Assembly: GCA_030148305.1 (NCBI GenBank)
Contig: JASBTS010000228.1
Location: 1 to 39,952, forward strand
Direction of reading: 5' to 3'
DNA: 39,952 nt
From: Allomuricauda sp.
GTDB lineage: Bacteria; Bacteroidota; Bacteroidia; Flavobacteriales; Flavobacteriaceae
The position numbers and the translations under genes are program-made. Below the pieces are notes generated by a model. That model saw nothing but the letters and a program-made list of their open reading frames with translations. It was not told where the DNA came from and did not search any database. Positions 25,751 through 35,379 of the stretch are shown here, piece after piece. Numbering within the stretch: position 1 is the first letter of the stretch; the number at the start of each line of letters is the position of its first letter.

Positions 25751-26251
25751 ATGCAAAAATTGTTAGTTGTCCTTTTTGTTTTTTCAGTTTTGGCAGGATG
25801 TAAAAAAACTGATGAAGGTACTACGGACCAGTCCAACAATTTGGAATTGGTCTTTGACTACCAGAAATTACCTGCAAGGGCCACCATCAACCCCAAGGCT
25901 ACCGAAATTTTGGATGGCTGGGAGGAGTTCAAGGCGTTCGATACCAGTTTTGATGTGTTGTACAAGGCAACCAATACTGAAGATTTGGCGTTGGCTGTTG
26001 ACGACCTTATCGAAAAAGAGAAGAAATTGAATGCGAGCAATTATCCAGAATTATTCGATACTTTTCAGATTAAGAGTAGGCAACAAGTAATCAGAACCTA
26101 TCTGTACAAGGTAAAGGCCAGTATTCTGGAGAATCAGCCCACAACGGAACCAACCGTAGATATGTTACAGGCCTACAATGCCATGCGCAAACAATTCAAT
26201 ACCATAGTGAACAGTCAATTGGACAAAAAATTGATTTTGGATGAAAACTAA
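25751..26251 (+). CDS. Small lipoprotein, function unknown
   Basis: The track ORF begins at 25520, antisense to the dehydrogenase gene, and its first 77 residues are a shadow. ATG 25751 (166 aa) opens a lipoprotein signal 'MQKLLVVLFVFSVLAGCKK' with the lipobox LAGC, so the Cys at 17 is the likely acylation site. The rest is mostly helical and charged, with no recognised domain ('EILDGWEEFKAFDTSFDVLYKATNTEDLALAVDDLIEKEKKL'). The 3' end overlaps the start of the SnoaL-like gene by 11 bases, so the two are co-translated. Confidence 0.8.
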   Translation: MQKLLVVLFVFSVLAGCKKTDEGTTDQSNNLELVFDYQKLPARATINPKATEILDGWEEFKAFDTSFDVLYKATNTEDLALAVDDLIEKEKKLNASNYPELFDTFQIKSRQQVIRTYLYKVKASILENQPTTEPTVDMLQAYNAMRKQFNTIVNSQLDKKLILDEN

Positions 26252-26750
26252 AACCGTTATTTTCTTTGGCTGTTTGTTGGCTACGTTAGCTGTTAGTGCT
26301 CAGGTTTCCGACAAACAAAAAATCAATGAAGTGTTGGATAACTGGCACCTAGCCGCCGCCAATGCCGATTTTGATACTTACTTTGGATTGATGACCAAGG
26401 ATGCCGTTTTTTTGGGGACCGATGCCATGGAAAATTGGCAGAATGAAGAGTTCAGAAGTTTTTCTAAACCCTATTTTGATAGGGGAAAGGCATGGAGCTT
26501 CACTTCTGTCCAGCGAAATATTTACATGAACGAAGGCAAGACCTTTGCTTGGTTCGATGAGTTATTGGACACCCAAATGAAAATATGCAGGGGTTCAGGG
26601 GTGCTCAAAAAAGTAAATGGGCAATGGAAGATTGCCCATTATGTATTGTCCATCGCCGTCCCCAATGAAAATGTGGACGAACTTATCCAGATAAAGGAGA
26701 AAAAGGATGATGAGTTGCTCCTTGAGCTAAAGGCCAAGCAGCAAAACTAG
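26241..26750 (+). CDS. Secreted SnoaL/NTF2-like domain protein
   Basis: 169 aa with the signal peptide 'MKTKTVIFFGCLLATLAVSAQ'. The mature part has the DUF4440/SnoaL-like order: 'INEVLDNWHLAAANADFDTYFGLMTKDAVFLGTDAMENW' then 'RGSGVLKKVNGQWKIAHYVLSI'. Such cone-shaped folds bind small ligands or act as calcium/calmodulin-kinase-association-like or isomerase domains; the activity cannot be read from sequence. It is the second gene of a pair with the lipoprotein (11-base overlap). Its stop overlaps the stop of the convergent TPR gene by four bases. Confidence 0.83.
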   Translation: MKTKTVIFFGCLLATLAVSAQVSDKQKINEVLDNWHLAAANADFDTYFGLMTKDAVFLGTDAMENWQNEEFRSFSKPYFDRGKAWSFTSVQRNIYMNEGKTFAWFDELLDTQMKICRGSGVLKKVNGQWKIAHYVLSIAVPNENVDELIQIKEKKDDELLLELKAKQQN

Positions 26751-27445
26751 TTTCCTTCGGTCGTTCCTTCTTTCTTTCTAGCTTCCAAAGCTTGTTTGCT
26801 CAAACTGGCCAAATTAAAATTGGGCGCAATTTTAAGGGCTTCATCAATAGGACCAATAGCGGCATCGAAATTGTTTCTGTCCTGGTTAAAGGCCACCAGA
26901 CCCTTAAGATGGAAGAATGCTGCTTTTAATGGTACTTCGTATGGTTGTTGTCTTTCATAAAAAGCATAGAGCATATCATCTTTGGCATTGGCGATACCGT
27001 ATTCAATATTAGTGGCTGCTCCGGCAATATCACCTGTCTGAATTTTAAGATCGGCCATTTCGTAGGCCACATAAGGAGACGGTTCTCTCTTATAAAGTTC
27101 TTCGAACTGTTCCAATGCCCTTTTGGGTTGGTTCAGGGCTTTTAAAGAAACGGCTTTGATCTGTACGGCCAAATCGGAATCGGTTGTGTTCGCCTCAATA
27201 CCAATAGTGTTCAAGGCCTGCATGTGCTGTCCGTTGTTCATGTAAACAAAGGCCAAGGTGTCCTTTCTTTCCTTCGATGGGGAAAGTACATTCAAGTGGG
27301 TCAAGGCCCCAATGATACCATTCACATCGCCTTGCAAGCGCATTTCGTTGTAAAAAGCTTCATAATGCTTCAATAGTTCGCTCTTGGTTTGAGAAAATCC
27401 ATTGATTCCCATGAATAACAACAGCACAAATACAATCTTTTTCAT
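26747..27445 (-). CDS. Secreted TPR-repeat protein
   Basis: 232 aa. 'MKKIVFVLLLFMGINGFSQ' is a signal peptide. The rest is made of TPR-like helix pairs ('SDLAVQIKAVSLKALNQPKRALEQFEELYKREPSPYVAYEMADLKIQTGDIAGAATNIEYGI', 'FHLKGLVAFNQDRNNFDAAIGPIDEALKIAPNF'). It probably mediates protein contacts in the periplasm; partner unknown. An exact -7 box (27466-27473) lies upstream. Confidence 0.83.
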   Translation of the reverse strand: MKKIVFVLLLFMGINGFSQTKSELLKHYEAFYNEMRLQGDVNGIIGALTHLNVLSPSKERKDTLAFVYMNNGQHMQALNTIGIEANTTDSDLAVQIKAVSLKALNQPKRALEQFEELYKREPSPYVAYEMADLKIQTGDIAGAATNIEYGIANAKDDMLYAFYERQQPYEVPLKAAFFHLKGLVAFNQDRNNFDAAIGPIDEALKIAPNFNLASLSKQALEARKKEGTTEGN

Positions 27446-27465
27446 TGATCTTCAAATTAGTGCGC

Positions 27466-27473
27466 CAAAACTA
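27466..27473 (-). promoter_or_regulatory. -7 box (TAGTTTTG) upstream of the TPR gene
   Basis: Minus-strand TAGTTTTG is an exact TAnnTTTG match 20 bases ahead of ATG 27445. No -33 TTG is visible at usual spacing, so support is partial. Confidence 0.33.
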
Positions 27474-27527
27474 AAAAAATTATTGCTACCCTCCTGTTAA
27501 GAATCCCATAAGTAAGGGTTATGCGCA

Positions 27528-28337
27528 TCAAGAAAGGATCGAAGTGGTAAATTGATGCCCTTTTTGAAGGAATTTTTCACTTTTTACGCGTTTGCCTTCA
27601 TCCTGAATCTGAAGATTTTGGTATTCAGGCGGAGGAACACCACGTTTTTTGGCCTCATTGGAATAATATTCTTTTTTACTGGGATGAAGTGGATACACCC
27701 CGTTGAAGATTTCACCCCAATACCCATCACTGATAATGATGTTGATCATGTGGATGCAATCTTCCAGTTGGATCAGGTTAACCGGATGATGCCCATTCTT
27801 CAAATCCTTTTTATCCGATAATTGTTTGATGGGATGCCGGTTTGGGCCAATCAATCCCCCGAACCTTAAAATAGTAGTCAATCGGTCGGAATCGTTGCTG
27901 AAAAGTTGCTCGCTGGCCAACAATTGCTTGCCCGACTGTGTAACGGGACTGGGAGGAGTGTCTTCGGTAACATCACCGTCTTTATCACCATACACGGCCG
28001 TACTGCTCACAAATAGGATTTTGGAAACGGAACTATTTTGAATCTTATAATGCAGTAGTTTCATTTTTTCAATAAAACTTTCGGCATTACCATGTCTTAG
28101 TTTGGGAGGCACGTTGAGGACCAAAATATCGACATGTGACAGAAAGCCTTCGATATCCCCATCGATTGCATTTTCGGACAGCGCAATCTGGTAAGGAACA
28201 ATTCCCAATTTCTGAAGTTGCTGCACTTTCTCCATGGAAGTCGTGGTACCGTGGACCTCGAATCCACTTTCAACCAAGTGTTGTGCCAAGGGTAATCCCA
28301 GCCAACCACAACCTAAAACCCCAATGCTGTTACTCAA
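27528..28337 (-). CDS. NAD(P)-binding Rossmann protein, YeeZ-like atypical SDR
   Basis: 269 aa. The Rossmann motif is 'IGVLGCGWLGLPLAQHLVESGFEVHGTT' (5-32). 'ILFVSSTAVYGDKDGDVTEDTPPSPVTQSGK' resembles the active-site loop of extended SDRs, yet the usual YxxxK is not clear, as in YeeZ-type proteins. Substrate unknown; nucleotide-sugar metabolism is often suggested. The start is TTG at 28337, because the next codons upstream lead to a stop without a better start. It overlaps the end of the M28 peptidase gene by eight bases, so translation is coupled. Confidence 0.8.
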   Translation of the reverse strand: MSNSIGVLGCGWLGLPLAQHLVESGFEVHGTTTSMEKVQQLQKLGIVPYQIALSENAIDGDIEGFLSHVDILVLNVPPKLRHGNAESFIEKMKLLHYKIQNSSVSKILFVSSTAVYGDKDGDVTEDTPPSPVTQSGKQLLASEQLFSNDSDRLTTILRFGGLIGPNRHPIKQLSDKKDLKNGHHPVNLIQLEDCIHMINIIISDGYWGEIFNGVYPLHPSKKEYYSNEAKKRGVPPPEYQNLQIQDEGKRVKSEKFLQKGHQFTTSILS

Positions 28338-30600
28338 ATTTTAAGGTTTTAATGGTCAATATGGCATCGTTCAGCACAAACGGCATGGGAATGCTGGTTT
28401 CGGGTCTTTGGGGAACACTGAACTCCTTGTTGGTGAGCAGGTCGTTGGATGCTTCATAAAAGCTAAGCTCCAAAACGGAATCTTTAGGAAAACTCAGTTC
28501 CAGTTCCGTGAAATCATTATTGGTGATGTAGTGGGTGATCAATCTGCTGTTCCGGTTTTGTAAAAAATAGGGCGACAGGGGAATACGGTTCACCGTGGCA
28601 GCATTTACTGGGGTGGCGTTCGTGTACACATCCAAGCGGTTTACATTTCGTTTTGGGGTAACACAAAGTTCAATAATGCGTTCTTCACCAATTACGGTGT
28701 CTTTTACCATATCGATTCGTGGAAGGGCAATATCCTTTTTAGGGGCATCCGAAATATAGTTCAATTTGGTCCTGTACTTGCTAAAAAGGGTCTCTGCTTC
28801 CGGTTTTCTTTTATCATTTCCCAAAAATTGGGCGTTCCAACCGATCAATTGTTGGTCATACGTGCCCCAAACCGAAGTATCGTTATCGGCATTGTAAATG
28901 TAGACCAAGCTACTGGGTTTTGGTCGTTTTTTGTTGAATTCGGATTGTAAATGACTCATGATGCCAAAAACAAAGAAGAGGAACAGAAATAGATAGGACA
29001 ACCGCCCTTTACTTTTCAATTGACCGAAAAAAGGGAGCACCAAAAGAAACAGTAATGTAGTGAATATAGTAGCGGCCACCATCATTTTAAGTCCGAGCCC
29101 CACAGGAAACATTTTGATGAAGGGCGAATAGATCAACACCGCTGGTAATGCCAAAAACACCAAAAGGTACGGACTTGGTTCTTCTTGGTTGATGGTCACC
29201 ATAAAAGCCGCCAACAAGCCGAATAACGGGATAATGAAAAAGCTGGCTCCTTTTAGATAGGCGGCCACCAATCCACAAATGATCAGCCAAATAACAATAG
29301 GGGCCACCAATATATTGGGAGTGCTTATTTTTTTGAACTTGTGATAGGTATAAAAACAAACGAACAAGGCAAAGGTCACATAAACAGCGATGTAGGTATA
29401 CCCATTATAAGTGAAGCCATGGAGCATATCCTTAAAACCGGGATACCACCAGGTGATAATGGTCCAACAGAAATAACCCACCACACCATTGACCACTACG
29501 GTGATCAACAGGGGCAAAAAACTTTTCAGGATTTCCTTGGCGTTCAGACGTTCTTTCTTAAAACCGAGTACGAGCAATGCCAAAAATGCCAAAGCTGCCA
29601 AGCCAAACATGGGCCAGATCCATTCGAAAGGGTAGGAGACCAACCTAAAAAAGGGAAGGTTGAAATAAATGTAATCATCCAGACTTTTTAGATCGTTTAA
29701 ATCGGCATTGCTGAAATATTGGAGCAAGGGCATCAGGTAGCTACCCTGATGGGCCAGCGTCTTCTTGTCCAACCGATCATAGGTGTCCAAAGCCGTGTGG
29801 TAGTCAAAATGGTCATCGATGAAGGCAAAATTAAAACCATCAATATCACCATCTTCCCTAAACACGGTAAGGTCGGTATCGTTGGGGAGCATCTTGTAAA
29901 TGCTATAGGCCAGCGAATTGGCTACGGGGTATTTGGGGTTTGCCTTGGTGAATTCCTTGATCAAGGTGCCATTGCCCCGGTTGGTTTCAATGAGCATGTA
30001 ACTCGGTCCCCCGCTGCCCCGTGCCTCAAAATTGAGCACAAGTCCCACATCTTTGGCCCAGGGATGGTTGTTCACAAAAAGGTCGGCCCCATTGAGGCCC
30101 AGCTCCTCCGCATCCGAAATAAGGATGATGATATCATTCTTTGGGGTTTCGTTACTGGCCAAAAGGGCGCGTACTCCTTCCAAGATGGTGGCCACCCCGC
30201 TACCGGCATCGCTGGCACCGTAGGATGAATGGGGACCGCTATCGTAGTGCGATAGCAACAGAAGTGCTTTCCCATCCCCGGAGCCTTTTATTCTAGCCAA
30301 AATATTGGTGGCCCGGCTCAGGTTGGCCCAATCCCCAGCGGTATAACCTTCTTGGGTGGTGGTCTCCAAGCCCATTTTTTTCAATTCAGCGATGATATAG
30401 CTTTTGACCCGGTCATGTCCGGGAAAACCCACTGCGTGGGGTTCCATGGATATGTTTTTCACATGCACCAATGCCCGATCTGTGGAAAATGATTCCTTGG
30501 AAATAGTGGAATCGGGGTGGTAAGTAGGCATCAAAGATGTAAAGCTCCAATATACGGCAATACAGAGGAGCAAAAGGGCAAGCGTTCGGGAGAATTTCAT
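28330..30600 (-). CDS. Membrane-anchored M28 family zinc aminopeptidase
   Basis: 756 aa. After an N-terminal membrane helix (about 7-24) comes an M28 peptidase domain (about 40-320) with the metal residues in 'LLSHYDSGP' (H118, D120), 'GASDAGSG' (D131), 'DAEELGLNG' (E165, E166), 'NFEARGSGGP' and 'DYHTALDTYDRL'. These make a two-zinc exopeptidase site outside the cytoplasm. About eight further membrane helices (roughly 325-555) and a C-terminal soluble region follow, similar to ER-type Fxna/ERMP1-like M28 proteins and bacterial relatives. It removes N-terminal residues from peptides by family analogy. The downstream NAD-binding gene overlaps it by eight bases. Confidence 0.9.
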   Translation of the reverse strand: MKFSRTLALLLLCIAVYWSFTSLMPTYHPDSTISKESFSTDRALVHVKNISMEPHAVGFPGHDRVKSYIIAELKKMGLETTTQEGYTAGDWANLSRATNILARIKGSGDGKALLLLSHYDSGPHSSYGASDAGSGVATILEGVRALLASNETPKNDIIILISDAEELGLNGADLFVNNHPWAKDVGLVLNFEARGSGGPSYMLIETNRGNGTLIKEFTKANPKYPVANSLAYSIYKMLPNDTDLTVFREDGDIDGFNFAFIDDHFDYHTALDTYDRLDKKTLAHQGSYLMPLLQYFSNADLNDLKSLDDYIYFNLPFFRLVSYPFEWIWPMFGLAALAFLALLVLGFKKERLNAKEILKSFLPLLITVVVNGVVGYFCWTIITWWYPGFKDMLHGFTYNGYTYIAVYVTFALFVCFYTYHKFKKISTPNILVAPIVIWLIICGLVAAYLKGASFFIIPLFGLLAAFMVTINQEEPSPYLLVFLALPAVLIYSPFIKMFPVGLGLKMMVAATIFTTLLFLLVLPFFGQLKSKGRLSYLFLFLFFVFGIMSHLQSEFNKKRPKPSSLVYIYNADNDTSVWGTYDQQLIGWNAQFLGNDKRKPEAETLFSKYRTKLNYISDAPKKDIALPRIDMVKDTVIGEERIIELCVTPKRNVNRLDVYTNATPVNAATVNRIPLSPYFLQNRNSRLITHYITNNDFTELELSFPKDSVLELSFYEASNDLLTNKEFSVPQRPETSIPMPFVLNDAILTIKTLKFE

Positions 30601-30722
30601 GGTTTGGTCATGTTGGAAGATAAATGTATGAATTTATGAAAGGTTCTCATATTTTAAGGTAAAAAATTAGGTTATTCGTTAAAAAAGGGTATATTTAATG
30701 TTCAACTTTAAATTCTAACCAT

Positions 30723-31193
30723 ATGGCAATCAAAAGTTTTCAAGGCGTACGATCCAAGGAGGAGAACAAGAAGAAATATAATGCCCCTATTTTGGTAGAA
30801 GATTATATGACCAAAAAATTGATCACTTTTTCCCCTGATCAATCCATTTTGGAAGTTATGGAGACTTTTGCAAAACACCATATTTCTGGAGGACCAGTTA
30901 TTGACAATAATGGTTTTTTGGTGGGAATCGTTTCCGAAGCGGACTGTATGAAGCAAATTTCAGAGAGCAGATACTTCAACCAACCCATATTGGATAAGAG
31001 CGTGGAACGTTTTATGACCAAAAACGTGGAAACCATTCCCCACGATATGTCCATTTTTGATGCGGCAGGTGTTTTTGCCCGTCATAACAGGCGTAGGCTG
31101 CCCGTCATGAAAAACGACATTCTGGTGGGGCAGATCAGCCGAAAGGACATCGTGGTGGCGGCCCTTAAACTGACGGCCCATAGTTGGAAATAG
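30723..31193 (+). CDS. CBS-domain pair protein
   Basis: 156 aa with two CBS domains in tandem: 'LVEDYMTKKLITFSPDQSILEVMETFAKHHISGGPVIDNNGFLVGIVSEADC' (about 25-76) and 'VERFMTKNVETIPHDMSIFDAAGVFARHNRRRLPVMKNDILVGQISRKDI' (about 96-147). Paired CBS domains bind adenosyl ligands such as AMP or ATP and act as energy sensors. There is no attached effector domain, so it works in trans. A TATATTTA near-match to the -7 consensus lies about 25 bases upstream. Its stop codon is separated by one base from the stop of the convergent zinc-ribbon gene. Confidence 0.9.
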   Translation: MAIKSFQGVRSKEENKKKYNAPILVEDYMTKKLITFSPDQSILEVMETFAKHHISGGPVIDNNGFLVGIVSEADCMKQISESRYFNQPILDKSVERFMTKNVETIPHDMSIFDAAGVFARHNRRRLPVMKNDILVGQISRKDIVVAALKLTAHSWK

Positions 31194-31194
31194 A

Positions 31195-31548
31195 CTACTC
31201 CCTTTTCACGATCATATAAAAATCATTGTCAAGCGGCAGATAGCCCAGATCATACACAAAATAATAGGTGCTCCCTTTTTTTGTGGTGTACAGGTTGGTG
31301 ATGTATTCAAAATCAAAACCCTTATCGAGCAAGCGCATTTTGGTGGTCTTGGTCTTTCCTTCCTTTAAGGGAAAGCTATTGAGGATGCGGTAATTTTTCC
31401 TGAGTTTGTTGTTGATGTTACGAACCAAGTTCTTGCTATCGCGGTTCAGTTTGTTGTTGTAGGAGTTTCGGCAGTGGTCCGAGCAGAATTTTTGGTCTAT
31501 CCGCCCCACCAATTTTGCACCGCACTCCAAGCATTTTCTTTCAGACAT
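31195..31548 (-). CDS. Zinc-ribbon protein with basic coiled region
   Basis: 117 aa. Four cysteines (C6, C9, C22, C26 in 'CLECGAKLVGRIDQKFCSDHC') form a zinc ribbon of the MYM/DUF2116 kind; 'RNSYNNKLNRDSKNLVRNINNKLRKNYRIL' is basic and helical. The rest is a beta-rich segment 'YYFVYDLGYLPLDNDFYMIVKRE'. Related small zinc-ribbon proteins are frequent in Flavobacteriaceae with no known role; nucleic acid binding is plausible. It follows the pentapeptide gene by nine bases in the same operon. Confidence 0.8.
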   Translation of the reverse strand: MSERKCLECGAKLVGRIDQKFCSDHCRNSYNNKLNRDSKNLVRNINNKLRKNYRILNSFPLKEGKTKTTKMRLLDKGFDFEYITNLYTTKKGSTYYFVYDLGYLPLDNDFYMIVKRE

Positions 31549-31557
31549 GGCATAAGA

Positions 31558-32130
31558 TTAGGTGACCACCATCTCATACTTTTTCAACAAACCGATCAAT
31601 CCCTCTTTACTGAACTTGCTTTTTTTCAAATGGTTGACAGTCGGATCAATCGAAAAATTAAAGGCCGAGGTAAAATCCACTTGTTCCAATTGGGTGTTGT
31701 CGAAAATGGCATTTTCGAGGTCCGAATCAGGGAATTGCGACATTTTGAGATTGGCCTCGGAAAAATCCACTTGGTGCAGTTTGCAGTTGGAAAAAGTGGT
31801 TTTGGGTATTTCCATGCCATAAAAAGAAGCTACCGAAAGGTTACATCCTTTAAATGTGAAAGCAAGCAAGAGTGGGTTACAGGTCTCGAACTGGACCCCG
31901 ACCATTTTGCAGTCCACAAAGGTTGCCCCATTAAAAATGGTATGGGTAATATTCGTATTGGTGAAGTCGCAACCCTCAAAGGTACATTCCACAAAATTTT
32001 GGTTGTCCAAAAGCCCCTTGGAGAACAGGCAGTCCACAAAACGGCAATTCTCATAATCGCCCTTGGGCAATTTGTTTTGCGAATAATCCTGCTTTGTGAA
32101 CTCCTGATCGAACCAAAAGGGTTGTGCCAT
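31558..32130 (-). CDS. Pentapeptide repeat protein (Qnr/McbG-like)
   Basis: 190 aa built of pentapeptide coils: 'YENCRFVDCLFSKGLLDNQNFVECTFEGCDFTNTNITHTIFNGATFVDCKMVGVQF' and 'SEANLKMSQFPDSDLENAIFDNTQLEQVDFTSAFNF'. Such right-handed quadrilateral beta-helices can mimic DNA and protect gyrase, as in Qnr and McbG; resistance is not proven for this one. Start ATG 32130 overlaps the stop of the VPS10-like gene in TAATG, so they are coupled, and the zinc-ribbon gene comes nine bases later. Confidence 0.85.
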   Translation of the reverse strand: MAQPFWFDQEFTKQDYSQNKLPKGDYENCRFVDCLFSKGLLDNQNFVECTFEGCDFTNTNITHTIFNGATFVDCKMVGVQFETCNPLLLAFTFKGCNLSVASFYGMEIPKTTFSNCKLHQVDFSEANLKMSQFPDSDLENAIFDNTQLEQVDFTSAFNFSIDPTVNHLKKSKFSKEGLIGLLKKYEMVVT

Positions 32131-35100
32131 TATTCTTCAGATAATATGATGGCCGGAATTTCCAGAGATTTGAACATGTCGTTGTACGCTTTCATGCCAT
32201 CGTTTACAATGGCATTTTTTTCATCCTCGTAGGTTTTCCATTGGGCCAAAAGATCTCTTAGGCGTTCCTTGGCACCGTTGGTAACCTTGGGCTCGGCCAC
32301 ATCCACAAAATCTTTTAGGTTCATGAACTCGGCATTCAACTGGTTACGGAAGTTGATCACATCCTGAAAAGTCTTCTGATTGGGCTGAATCAATTTTTCT
32401 TCCCAAACGGTGATGCGCTCCAAAAGTTTGTCCCCATTTTCTATCAAGCCTTTGGCTTTCTCATTGTCCTTCAATAAGTCTTTGTAGGTTTTAAGCTGAT
32501 TTTTGGCCTTTCTGATCTGGTTGACCCCCTTGTGCATATTGTTGATGCTCTCATCAATTTTAACAAGGACGGACTGTTGTTCCGCGTAATCTGCGGGCGT
32601 TCCTTCCACATTGGGATCGGCCAAAACTACCGCGTTGGTCTCTACGGATGCATCACCCAAAGAAAGGCGTAACGTGTAGGTGCCGGGTGCCACACGGGCC
32701 CCTCGATACCCGCCATAGGCGAAAACCTGATCCACGGGAATCACAGACTCCCGGCTAAAATCCCAGGTAAATCGGTTATATCCTTTTATGGAAGGCAAAA
32801 CCGCTGGTTTGGAAGGTCCACCAGGCCAACTTTTGAAATCTTTTGGTGCTTGATTGGTGATGGTTCGGATGACTTTTCCTCCGGAAAGCACTTCCAGTTT
32901 TAGCTCTGTGGAGTCCAATTTGATGGGCAGGTAATAATCAAAAGTTACCCCCGATTTTGGATTTTGCCCCAACCCTTGAACGGGTTTATCGGTACTGCCA
33001 TTAAAAATTCGATAGGAAGGTTTTGGGGTCACAATACTCAACTTTGTGGCTGGGTTCAAACTGGTTTGAATGGCCCCAAGGTCGTCCAAGATCCAAAAGG
33101 AACGTCCTGCCGTGGCAGCGATCAAATCGTTGTCATGGATGGCCAAATCGTTGATGGGAACAATCGGTAAATTGAGTTGTAGGGGTTGCCAGTGTTGTCC
33201 GTCATCCAAAGAGACAAACAACCCTGTTTCGGTACCCGCATACAGGAGCCCTTTTTGTTTTGGATCTTCCCTTACCACACGTGCAAAGGTGTGTTCGCCA
33301 TCAATGCCTTGGGTGATTTTGGTCCAAGTTTGGCCATAATCGGAGGTCTTGAAGATATAGGTGTCCAAATCCATGAACTTGTATCGCATGGCCACCATAT
33401 AGGCCGTTGCAGGATCATGGGGAGATACCTCAATGCTGTTGATGATACTTTCCTTTAAATTGGGAGGGGTAATGTTTTCCCAGCTTTGGCCACCGTTTTT
33501 GGTGATGTGCACCAAACCATCATCCGATCCGGCATAAAGCACCCCTTTTTCATGTGGGGATTCCACTAAGTACATCAGGGTGTTGTAGTTTTCGCCTCCG
33601 GCTGCTTCGTTGGTGTACGGACCACCTCCTGGGCCTTGTTGTTTCGGGTCGTTGCGGGTAAGATCAGGACTCACTACTTCCCAGGTGTTGCCACCATCCT
33701 GTGTTTTGAAGACCACATTCCCGGCATGGTAAATGATGTTCGGGTCGTGTGGCGAACTGATAATGGGTGCATTCCAATTGTACCGGAACTTAAAATCTTT
33801 CGGCACTTTACTGAGTCCCAACTCAGGATATTCCTGGATGGGTTTAGCTTCTCGGGAAGCACGCACCCATTTCTCGATGATCCCTTGGTAACAGCCCCCA
33901 TAAATAAACTCGGGATTGTTGGGATCAAAGGCCAAATAGGCACTTTCACAACCCGAAACGGCATACCAATCCTTCCAATCGATGCCATCGTCATGGGTCC
34001 TGCTGGCAATGGCTACCGAAGTATTGTCCTGCTGGCCACCATACACATGGTAAGGCACCAAATTGTCCGTGATCACCCGATAGAATTGGGAAGTGGCCTG
34101 GTTCTCCTGTGAACTCCAGCTTTTACCGCCATTATTGCTGATGTTGGCACCTCCGTCGTTGGAGTTGATCATGATGTTGTTGTCGTGTGGATGGATCCAA
34201 AGATCATGGTTGTCGCCATGCGGGGTGGATAAAGGCGCGAAGGTCTTTCCACCGTCAATGGATTTGGTCACGGGGGCGTTCAACACGTACACTACGTTTT
34301 CATCTTGGGTATCGGCAAAAATTTCCATGTAGTACCAGGAACGGGCAATGTTGATGCGGTCCTTGCTGGTCTGTTGCCAGGTCTTTCCGGCATCCACGCT
34401 TTTGTACACCCCGCCTTTTTCCCCTTCGGCCTCCAAAACGGCATAAACAATATCGGAATTGGCCCTGGAAACCGAGATACCCGATTTGCCAAATTCCTTT
34501 GGAAGTCCCTTGTCCATTTTGGTCCAAGTGGTACCCCCATCGGTGGATTTGTACAGTCCGGACGAAGCTCCGCCAGATTCCATGGTCCAAGGATACCTAC
34601 GGTGTTGCCACATGGCGGCATACAGGATCAAGGGGTTGTTCATATCCATGGAAAGGGAGGAAGCCCCTGTGTTTTCATCCACATAAAGGACTTTTTCCCA
34701 AGTTTCGCCCCCATTCAGGGAGCGATACACGCCCCGGTCTTCGGATGGGCCATATTGTGCACCTTGGGCGGCCACAAAAAGGATATCGGGATTGGTTGGG
34801 TCGATGATCACATCACCAATATGTCGGGTGTTGTCCAACCCGATATGTTTCCAGGTTTTGCCCGCATCGGTGGATTTATACACCCCATCTCCCATGGAAG
34901 TCATCACCCCACGGGCAGGATGTTCTCCCATACCCACCACAACTAGGTTAGGATTGGTTTCGGAAACGGCAATGTCGCCCACGGTGCCAGTCTTCAAGAA
35001 ACCATCGGAAATGTTCTCCCACGTAATGCCATCATCCGTGGTTTTGTAGATGCCACCACCGGTAGAACCCATGTAATAGGTGTGTGGTTGACCCACTACC

Positions 35101-35279
35101 CCGGTAGAGGTAACACTTCGACCTCCACGGTACGGCCCAATGTTACGCCATTTCAGTCCCGGGAAAAGGGAATCGTTGACGACAACTGCGGGAGTGTCGG
35201 ATTTTTTGTTTCGTTTTTGGGCATGCGAAGGGTAAATGGCCAGCAACAGGGCACATAGGAATAGTAGTCTTGGTTTCAC
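32130..35279 (-). CDS. Secreted VPS10/sortilin-like beta-propeller protein ('glycosyl hydrolase' type)
   Basis: 1049 aa. Signal peptide '[21 protein letters not shown]'. Starting with '[53 protein letters not shown]', it carries many BNR/Asp-box-like repeats ('[11 protein letters not shown]', '[11 protein letters not shown]', '[11 protein letters not shown]', '[11 protein letters not shown]') of the VPS10 propeller found widely in Bacteroidota and often labelled glycosyl hydrolase without evidence. The C-terminal third (about 800-1049) has a beta-sandwich-like part and a coiled coil. Start GTG 35279; the only alternatives before the upstream stop are non-start codons. It leads an operon with pentapeptide and zinc-ribbon genes. 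Confidence 0.9.
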   Translation of the reverse strand: MKPRLLFLCALLLAIYPSHAQKRNKKSDTPAVVVNDSLFPGLKWRNIGPYRGGRSVTSTGVVGQPHTYYMGSTGGGIYKTTDDGITWENISDGFLKTGTVGDIAVSETNPNLVVVGMGEHPARGVMTSMGDGVYKSTDAGKTWKHIGLDNTRHIGDVIIDPTNPDILFVAAQGAQYGPSEDRGVYRSLNGGETWEKVLYVDENTGASSLSMDMNNPLILYAAMWQHRRYPWTMESGGASSGLYKSTDGGTTWTKMDKGLPKEFGKSGISVSRANSDIVYAVLEAEGEKGGVYKSVDAGKTWQQTSKDRINIARSWYYMEIFADTQDENVVYVLNAPVTKSIDGGKTFAPLSTPHGDNHDLWIHPHDNNIMINSNDGGANISNNGGKSWSSQENQATSQFYRVITDNLVPYHVYGGQQDNTSVAIASRTHDDGIDWKDWYAVSGCESAYLAFDPNNPEFIYGGCYQGIIEKWVRASREAKPIQEYPELGLSKVPKDFKFRYNWNAPIISSPHDPNIIYHAGNVVFKTQDGGNTWEVVSPDLTRNDPKQQGPGGGPYTNEAAGGENYNTLMYLVESPHEKGVLYAGSDDGLVHITKNGGQSWENITPPNLKESIINSIEVSPHDPATAYMVAMRYKFMDLDTYIFKTSDYGQTWTKITQGIDGEHTFARVVREDPKQKGLLYAGTETGLFVSLDDGQHWQPLQLNLPIVPINDLAIHDNDLIAATAGRSFWILDDLGAIQTSLNPATKLSIVTPKPSYRIFNGSTDKPVQGLGQNPKSGVTFDYYLPIKLDSTELKLEVLSGGKVIRTITNQAPKDFKSWPGGPSKPAVLPSIKGYNRFTWDFSRESVIPVDQVFAYGGYRGARVAPGTYTLRLSLGDASVETNAVVLADPNVEGTPADYAEQQSVLVKIDESINNMHKGVNQIRKAKNQLKTYKDLLKDNEKAKGLIENGDKLLERITVWEEKLIQPNQKTFQDVINFRNQLNAEFMNLKDFVDVAEPKVTNGAKERLRDLLAQWKTYEDEKNAIVNDGMKAYNDMFKSLEIPAIILSEE

Positions 35280-35379
35280 GAGTGTTGGAATTAGTTATCC
35301 TGTTAAAGATACTAATTCAAAGCCATTAGTGGCACAACAAGCATCGTAAAACTAGCGGTAAAACAGCAGCAAAAAAAGG

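Noticed and set aside
33636-34946. Plus-strand ORFs of 158 and 213 aa
   Set aside because: Antisense to the VPS10-like repeats; their Gly/Pro/His-rich sequence reflects the reverse strand of repeat codons.
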